Source: Hydractinia symbiolongicarpus
Taxonomy: Eukaryota > Cnidaria > Hydrozoa > Anthoathecata > Hydractiniidae
Assembly: GCF_029227915.1 (NCBI RefSeq)
Contig: NC_079880.1
Span: forward strand, 8,461,501 to 8,525,500
Direction: 5' to 3'
DNA: 64,000 nucleotides
Positions 29,301 through 38,300 of the stretch are shown here, one piece after another (positions within the stretch are counted from its first letter, which is position 1; each line of letters opens with the position of its first letter). The translations under genes were made by a program, and so were the position numbers. The notes beneath the pieces are model-generated. The model saw only the letters and a program-made list of their open reading frames with translations, ran no database searches and was not told where the DNA came from.

Positions 29301-32300
29301 AAGGATATACGCTTGGCTACCAAGAAAGAACAATATGAGAAGCTGGTGATGAAGCCAAACTTCAAGGGTAGCACGTGGTTCTCGGAAACACTGATGGGCA
29401 TAGAGATGTCCAAGATCAAGATCAAAATGAATAAGCCAATCTACCTGGGACTGGCAATTCTCGACTTGTCCAAGATAGTTATGTATGAGTTCCACTATGA
29501 TTACATGAGACCAAAATATGGTGTGGATGTAAAGCTTTGCTACATGGATACAGATTCATTCGTTTATCATATCAAAACCGACGACTTTTACAAAGATATC
29601 GCCGACGATGTGGCTTTGAGATTTGACACTTCGGGGTACGATAAGAAAGATGGTAGACCTCTACCATTAGGTTTGAATAAAAAGATCATTGGTCTGATGA
29701 AGGATGAGTTGGGTGGTAAGGTAATGACCGAATTTATCGCTCTTAGGGCTAAGAATTATGCTTACAAACAGCTATGTGGTAGGGAGGATAAGAGGTGCAA
29801 GGGGGTCAAGAAATGTGTGGTGAGGAAGACAATAGGTTTCGATGACTATAGGAGATGCCTGTTGGAGGGTGAAAATGTTTACAGAGAACAGATGACCTTC
29901 AGATCGATTAAGCACGATGTCCACACGATAAAAACAAATAAACTCGCGCTCAATGCGGATGATGATAAGCGCATAATTTTGGATGATGGTATTACCACAC
30001 TGGCAAGAGGACATTATAGACACACATAACACTATAACTTATAAGGCACGACAGATGAGGGTGGGTAGGGACCCATGGGGAGGGGGCCCGGGGGACACGG
30101 CGGGGGTTGGGGGGTTGGGGCGGATATTATAGAGCATGCCCGCTTATTTAACGTAAAGTGGTAAAGTGCACATGGATTTTATCGACTCCTCTATCGTTGA
30201 TTTGACGTGGATGATCTATAAATTGACGTGGAATGGTAAAGTGCTAACGGGGTCTGTCCTAACATCCGCCTTTTCCTATCTCTGTTCTCCGTCTCAGGTT
30301 TAATGTCATTTTAACGGAGAAAGAAATTTAGAGTCGCAAGTGGCTTTTGTTAAAAGAATATTCCCTTTTTATAAAGGTCGGCTTGGTATGGAATGTTTTG
30401 TTGTGGCATCTTTCATTCAAAATATAATACTGGGTTTTAATTTTCTCACAAATAGGCAAAAGTCACAAGCAGACACCGAAAGTTTCGTCATTATTGGCGT
30501 TAACCTTCTTAGCTCGGCTGCATGGTTATGATACTTCCTGGGTTATAATGTTAATCTTTAAGACACCTGCATGCCAAATGTTTAGGTTGGGGGACACCCT
30601 CCCCCCTTCCCCCTGGACATATAACGTTCAAAAAAACCCTCGACCGAGGCATTCTTTTTGTAGTTTTTTCAATCGTTAATTTAGATTTTCCAGAATGTGG
30701 CTGGCATGTTTTTAATTACTTATAAAAAATCATAAACTTTTGTGGAGCAAACACGGCCCCCCTGCCCTTTCTTTGCAAGCGAAAAGTTGTAAGTTATACT
30801 CCACGTAGGAACCATGCCAACATGGAAACAAATTTGCCTCAAAAGTTCCGTTTAAATCTTGAGGGTGCACGTACCTGTTGGAAATTAGGTTGGATTACCA
30901 CAAAAACTCATAGATTATATGCGAGCCTATTCGGTTCGGGGGAGGGGGGGGGGAGTGGGGCCCATATAAGGCTGTTGTCTAGTTGGGCTGAAATTTCCCA
31001 GAATTTTTTGTAGCAAAATGGAAGCTTTTAACACTCTAGAACCGGTTTTGTGGCACCACGTGGAAAGAATAGATAAGGTATATCTCTCAAAATTAGTGAG
31101 GCTAATCACATAAAATGTAAATCACTACTACTAACAACATGTAAATACGCGAAAAAAAAGATGAATTCATGAGCAATTTTTTTCTATACAGTTTTGTGAT
31201 GCTTGAAGTCTCAGTGAATGGAAAAACTTTTGTTTCAACAGATATTCGTGTAACAGCAGTTTCGTGCGAAAAGGTAACCATAACAAATTTTTATTTTTTG
31301 TGTTTTTTAATGTTTGTTCAAGAAGGAAGTTTTGGGAATGAGGGTGACTCTTATGAAGTTATTTGTGGGCCAATATTCGTGTATTCTCTTCGTCGCGTCG
31401 TAATGCTTTTTGTCTCGTAGCATGGTTTTTATTGTGTTGTAGTGTCCCTTTCGTCGTGGCGGATTGTTCTTTACGGCGTGACTTTTGCCGCGTCGTAGTG
31501 TTTTTCATCGTGGCGTTTTATTCTTCATTGTATGGTTTTACGTTTTGTAGAATCGTATAACTCGTTGTATTGTGTTCATTGCAGCGTACTTCACTTAATG
31601 CTCTTTTACATGGAATAACTAATTTCGTTAACTTATTTCAAGAAATCCACACAGAAGCCCCATAAGTGTGAGTCGAGTTTTTTATTTTAGCTAGCCAGCT
31701 AAAAAGAATAAAAGTAGGTTTAGATATAGTAGAAAGAATACTATTATAAATGACTTTAATTTTTATTTAATAAAAACAAAATACAGAAAGAGTGAAATTG
31801 GTGTGCTTCAAACAGAATATCAGAACGGAATATTAATCGTAAATCTTTGCTTTCTGCTATTGTCTTATTTAGTCAAATCTAACTTTAGATATTGTTTCGT
31901 TTAGTAAAATCCAACCTCAGCTATTGTCTCATTTAGTCAAATCAAACTTCAGCCAAAGTCTTATTAATCAAATCTAACTTCAGCTATAGTCTTATTTAGA
32001 CAATTCTGAATTCAGCTATTGTCTCGTTTAGTCAAATCTAACTTCACCCAAAGTCTCATTTAGTCAAATCCAACTTCAGCTATAGTCTCATTTAGACAAA
32101 TCCGAATTCAGCTATTGTCTCGTTTAGTCAAATCGAAATTCAACTTCAACAATAGTTGGGACAATTTTTGGTTTGTTGTTTCTTGCATTGTTATTGCTAT
32201 GGTGGTTTTGGATGCTGTTGCCATGCGTGGTAAGTGCAATGAGTTACGATATAACCCCAACCTCGTCCCCAGTGTTTTGTGGCCCCTGAACCGTTATTAC

Positions 32301-35300
32301 GGAGGGGCCAACACTCCGCTATCAACTTAATCAACAAGGCAAAATACCCTGGGAATGAGGTTGGACATAACCCATCTATTGTATCGCTACCTTCAAATCA
32401 AGCATCTAATCATTATTTTCTGCATCCATACTCTATTCTACATTAAGTTAATTCTTCTCTTCTAAATAGAGTCCTCCAAAATCTGCTGATTCACAACTTT
32501 TACCTGTAGAAGCCGATGTAAGTAATTTGTTTTTTGTTGATTTACACACTTAAATTACGGCGGTAATGCAGTGGCTGACGCATAGACGCACAAACTGGGT
32601 AGACGCGAATCTTCAGTAAACAGAACCAAACTGTTTTTTCATCTCACTTTGAACAAACTGTATTCTAATTCTTTTTCCAGTTGTTTTATTTGATAAAGCA
32701 AAACCCATTGATCTTTCGCAGACTAAACATTAAGCTTTTAAGACCATACTTGTTTGTCTAAATAACACTCTATTTAAGTCTGGTTTATTTAAAAAATTTT
32801 CTCCATTTTCTGTGTAAGCTAACAAAATGGTTTTGACGCAGCTCTCAAATCTCAACCGTAGGTGATAACTATTTTTCTATTATCTAATTAGGGATTTACA
32901 GCTTCATAGAGTTTTATTTCTTTTTGGTTTTAATCACAAGTAAAATAAAACCAGGACCTGCTTTAATTGGATTTCATTTTTAACGCTCATAAGTCCCCAG
33001 AAACAGTGTACATAACGCCTCGCAAAACTATCGTGCCAATCAGAAATAGTTCCGTAGCAACAAAGTAGGAAAAATGTACCGCACTTTCTATTTTGTGTGT
33101 CCGTAGCGCTACTTGTTTTCTTGCACACACACTAGACAGAATACAAGTAATATTATAACAGACTAGTGCCTGGGCACATGTCGTTGTACACCGGTTATAG
33201 CCCCTAGAGTTGAGCCTTTAGTTGCTTGTTAGCACGGAGTGTTTTCGGCAGCCATGATAATTTAAAAATAGATATTCTGCTGCTGGGGACAAGAGTTATT
33301 AACTTATTAAGAGTTAACTAGCACTATGCTAGTTATAGACAATAACATTTGTATAGTTGACTCAACCTCGTCCCCAAGGGTTGCTAGGGTTATATATTTA
33401 GACAAAGGGTTGCGCTCAGATCAATCTCCTTCCCAGGGTTTTTTATAAAGAATTAATAAGACGTAGGGGCGAGGTTGTAATTGGTCCTCAAACTACACAC
33501 TATATGATCTCCATCATAATTTGGATATGTTGAAGACAGATAGTTCGTAATATCCACAGGCTGTAGTAGCGGATAACAACAGTGACGTCTCAATCAGTGT
33601 TACGGAAAGAAGTATTTTGCATAGCTAAATTTTGTACTTCAAAGACGTTTCATACAGTATATAATACGTAATATGGAGTTGAATTATATGGATATGGAAG
33701 AGTTTATGGATACTTATGAATATAATCAATCGAAGGAGTCGCTAAGTAGTCTTTCTTTTTTGCAATCCGTTGGCAGTCTTGGTGAAATGATTAGCCAAAC
33801 TGACCCTGATGCAAACGGCACAAACAAATCCACCCCGCAAGATTTGACTGCAGATTTATTTTGCAATATGTCAGATAGTGAGATAATGAGTCATTTTATC
33901 CCTGTTCGTGGAATAGACTATGGTCTAAATTTCGAAGGTGTTGACTTATTGAAAAAAGACAAAAAAGTTGAGCAGATAGAGGAAAGCTATGACGAGTTGT
34001 TGCCACATCTAATGATACAACAGTCAAATCCTATTTATAAGATTGGTGGTGATTTTAATTCTGTTTTCCCAACAAATAAAGAATCATTACTGAATACGGA
34101 TAGTCCGCCAGAAAGGACAGCAAATGTAGATGCCACAAAGAAGGTAACAGTTTCAAACAATTACATGGGATCACAAAAAGATGGAAAATCAAATACCGGA
34201 TACCAGGATAAAGTTGTACCACGGCCTGTTAAGAAGCGAAAACCAAGAACATACAAATATAATCCAAAACCATTACAACACAAGGAATCAAGAGCATTTG
34301 TACCTGAGGATTTAAAGGATATTGATTATTGGGAAAGAAGAAAAAGAAACAATGAGGCTGCTAAAAAATCAAGAGAGGAAAGGCGAAAAAAAGAGCTGGA
34401 AATTTTAAACAATTATGATGCGATGAAAGAAGAGTACTCCCAAATTAAAATTGAAAATGTACGTTTAAGGGCCAGAAATGCTGTGCTGGAACAACAAATA
34501 GATGAATTAAAGTCAAAAAACTGAAGGAAGTATTCAGCATTGTTGGAACGTATAAATAATTTCTTTTAAAGTTGATATATATAGTCAAGTTACGATAAGA
34601 GGGTGCCGACTTGCCAAAAGCGCCGTATATATATGTGAGAGCGGCCATTTTTTGGGTCATTTTTAAGGTTTTTTTATCTGTAACCGATGGAAAAGCCTGG
34701 GCTAGTCCAAAACTGCCTGATTTGCGCCCGAAATTCAACGCACGCAAGCTCAATGTTCTCATTTAAATTTTTTTGAGAAAAGGAAGGTGCTATTTTGTTG
34801 TTGTATGCTCAGTTTCCGGCGAATCGGCATCCTCTACAAAAATGGTGAAGAGGTAAGAAGTGTAATTAGCCAAAAAGGTCCTCTCTCTATATATATATGT
34901 TTATATTTGTGTGTGATTTTCTTTCAGTTTTGGACATTATATATTGTGTCAAACATTTTAGTTACTTTATTTGTAATCAATTTATTGTTTTCGGTATATT
35001 GTTTGATAGATCAGTACTGTACTGTATATAAAAATTGTGTTAAAAAATATTTTCACAAGCCAGAGTATATATAAGGAAGGGGTTGTCATGTTTGAGGCTT
35101 GCTAAAATTATTAAACTTAGAATAATAACAGAACACTAAAAACAAATTATTTGGCATTGTATAAGAAGCCAAGGTAAGGCAGCTCGTTTTCTCAACACAA
35201 TATTGATTGGTTGTACTAACCTTTCTGGTTTCTATGATATAACCTTTAGATTTTTTTCCTACTTTACATGTCTAAAAGTCCTCAAATCCATAATGTTCCA

Positions 35301-38300
35301 TCAATATTTTTCAAAAAAATTACAAAATTTTGCAATGTTAAATTGAAATGTTCAAGAAAATGCATCAGAATGCTTTTTTTAGAATTTTATAGGCTTATTA
35401 ACCCAAAAATCAATTTTTGATTAGGTCCATGCCTACTTTTTCTTTCAAACGATATTTTCTTATCATTTAATTAAAATGCAAGTGTTTATTTTTATGTGGT
35501 TTCACAATATGGCCTCACAAAGTACATACCATGTAAATAATTTTCTCTTCTTTCTATGGTTTGACACGTAATGACCCTTCTCACGATTCTCAAGGTTGAT
35601 CATCTGTAAAAATATCACATTTAAAAACATTAGCAAATAATCAAATTACCAATACTTTCTTAACACTTTGTTATTCAAAGCAACGACACTCCATGTAAAT
35701 CTTATGATTTTGCTACTAAAATTGTCATGGTGTGATTTCTTCAGACTCAGGTGTAATTTATCAGATTAAATATTTTTGACAGTATCTATATATTGTTAAA
35801 ATATTTGAGTGCATTTTCTTTTTAAATGACAAAGTAAAATTTCTTTAAAAGCACACAGGAAAAATAAAGTATTTTTTTGGGTGAAGCAAGCAGCCCTTAC
35901 TTTGTGAAAATTTTTAGAGTTCTTAGTATGTGGTTTCTTATAAAAACTTTTGTATATAAATTCTCTGTGTATAAATATTTGTTGGAAAGGTGTGGTTTGT
36001 AAATCTTTAAAAATAATGTGATATTCAAAACAGGTGCGTAAATGCAGTCCTCGAAATAGTGCTTGGCTATAATATTAAACCACAGGAGGCATATATCAAG
36101 AATAAGAATAATTAAAATTGAGCTTCTATGCAGTTTCATGTATTCATAACAATCTTCAGCTTGTTTAAAACTTCGTGTTTGTTTTCTTAACAAAGGACTT
36201 CTAACTCTCCTTGTAAGCAAATTGCACAGGATTTACATTTGTTTGAGTAACTCTTTCACGATCGACCAATTTAACTTCGACGTAATATTTCGTTAATGTA
36301 TATATATGTGTGATATCTTCGTTTTTTCATTATAAAATTTTGTATGTCTTGAATGTTGTCCTAAAATGTCAAATAAAAAGCATTTCAGCGTTGTAAATAT
36401 TTAAAGGTCTTAAACAATGAAATATTTTGTATAAATTTAAAACTTTGTATTGATTTGGCTGGTGTTTCATTTTAGTTACAATAGCGCCTAATCAACTAAG
36501 TTATCGTTTGTCTGTTGTGCGGTTTTTATCAAGGGCTTATAGCACCTGCCCGTACGTGCCCACATTTTAAGTGATTTGATATGAGAAGTCTTTACAATTG
36601 ATACTGCCTATTAGAAAAATATTACAACCAAAGTATTAGTTTTATTATGGTTAATGCTGTGAACAATGTAAAGAATTTAACAAACAGGCAAATTGATAGT
36701 TTGCTAATAGATAAAGAAAAATTCTGGATAGGGACACTCGTCACACAACATCAGGGACTTAATGGTTCTCTTGTCTGGAATTGAACTAAAAGAAAAAAAG
36801 CAAGTTGTAGAAACCACGTGTTAAGGCGATGGTAGTATGATGGTGATTGAAGCCCTTGTGTATTTAATTTGTACAAAATTTATTTTTGAAGCTATGTCAT
36901 TTTTTACCTGTTATGACTGTACATTGTAAGTGATACTGAAGAAGTCAATGTACTGACGAAAATTTTATATAATAAAATCATTGTATTTAATTCTTGTTGT
37001 AGTCATTTCATCTTGTTGGTTGTTTCTATAGCTATGATTTGTGTTCAAATATATCGATATTATATTATTATATGTATATATATATATATCTGTTTTTTGA
37101 TTTCCGTCAACGCTACGCGGGGTAGAATCTTTAAAATCGCCTGATGGAAAATAGATAGATATATATATATATAATATATATATATATCTTCTTTTCGGCT
37201 TTTTGTTTCTAAAAGTACGTGAAAAAACTACAGGAATATTCGTAAATACACTATAAACTATTTAATTAACGTTGACGGTAGTAAATTTCGTAAGTTTGAA
37301 TGTTCTGAAAAAACTTGCCAAAACAAAGGGGAAGTGGTTAACAAGCGTGGCATGTGAAGCGATCGATCCATATAATGCTATTGTTTATATACCATGCTAT
37401 TGTTTTTATTAGCCTATATTTTTTATGGAACATAATTTTTTTAAGCTTCTAAGCTAGTTATTTTTTTGGGGTTTTCGTTTGCATAGAAAATTTATTCGGG
37501 TGTTTATAAAGGTTGATAATATCTCTTTGGATTGATGTTGTGAACAATAGATCGTGATATTATCCAGATATTATGCTTCGGACCAAATTCCGTTAGAATT
37601 TAGTCTGAAGAAAAATTTAGAATTTGTAAATATTGCGAGTGGGAGGAACTCAATTAGTTGAAAATTTGTGGCTATTAATATTTTTTTGCCGGGTATTTTT
37701 TCAATGACGTCACAACTTATTGCTCAAAACAGCCATAATAAGCCATGCTCGTCCCAGAGCTCTTTCAGATAGAACCTCCAAAGTAGTACTTTTTGTTATT
37801 TATTCGAACTTTTAGGTTTATCTCCAATTCGCTAATTAGAATGAGCACAATTTCGTTCCTGGGTCTATTTTTCAGAGAGAAATAATCATTTCTTCGCATC
37901 GTGTCCGATATGAAAAAGCGAAAAAATCACTTGGAATGGACATTTTATCTAGTATTGTTCCCAGAAATTCTTCCATCTGCACGAGATAGCCAAAATGCTA
38001 CAAAAATACAAAGTAGTCTAAGAACAAGGTTGCCTCATTAAAATTTGTTACTGCAAAATTACTGTGTGTATACATTTCACGAATGTTTTCTTTGCAGACT
38101 GCGACAAAAAAATGGCCAACAGTGGATGCCTCATATTATGGTGGAGGTGGTGTTGGTGGTGTAAAGCCAGTTCGTGTAAAGTGGGGAGATAAAGGCGCTA
38201 CGGAAGCAGGAAACAAGCTAACAAAAACCCCAGTAAGTTCACGCTTAATATTTGGACAACATATACGCCATTGATGTCGTATATTTCTCAAGTCGTACTG

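Larger units (their letters stand above)
14337..30283 (+). mobile_element. Polinton/Maverick self-synthesising transposon
   Basis: A complete 15,947-bp element bounded by inverted repeats of about 300 bp that begin AGAGATAGG and end CCTATCTCT. It encodes the diagnostic set: protein-primed DNA polymerase B, RVE (DDE) integrase, FtsK/A32-type packaging ATPase, major capsid protein and minor capsid protein, plus about ten accessory proteins. All the ORFs are open, with no visible frameshift. The outer ~217 bp of the two TIRs are identical, which suggests a recent or actively maintained copy. It sits in intron 11 of the ANTXR-like gene, with PolB, capsid genes and host gene on the same strand. 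The adenovirus-type protease usual in this group was not found. The 6-bp flanks (AGCTCT left, GTTCTC right) are not a matching target-site duplication. Confidence 0.97.

Noticed and set aside
37060-37190. TATA-rich palindromic stretch as a promoter
   Set aside because: Simple (TA)n microsatellites in an intron with no adjacent start.
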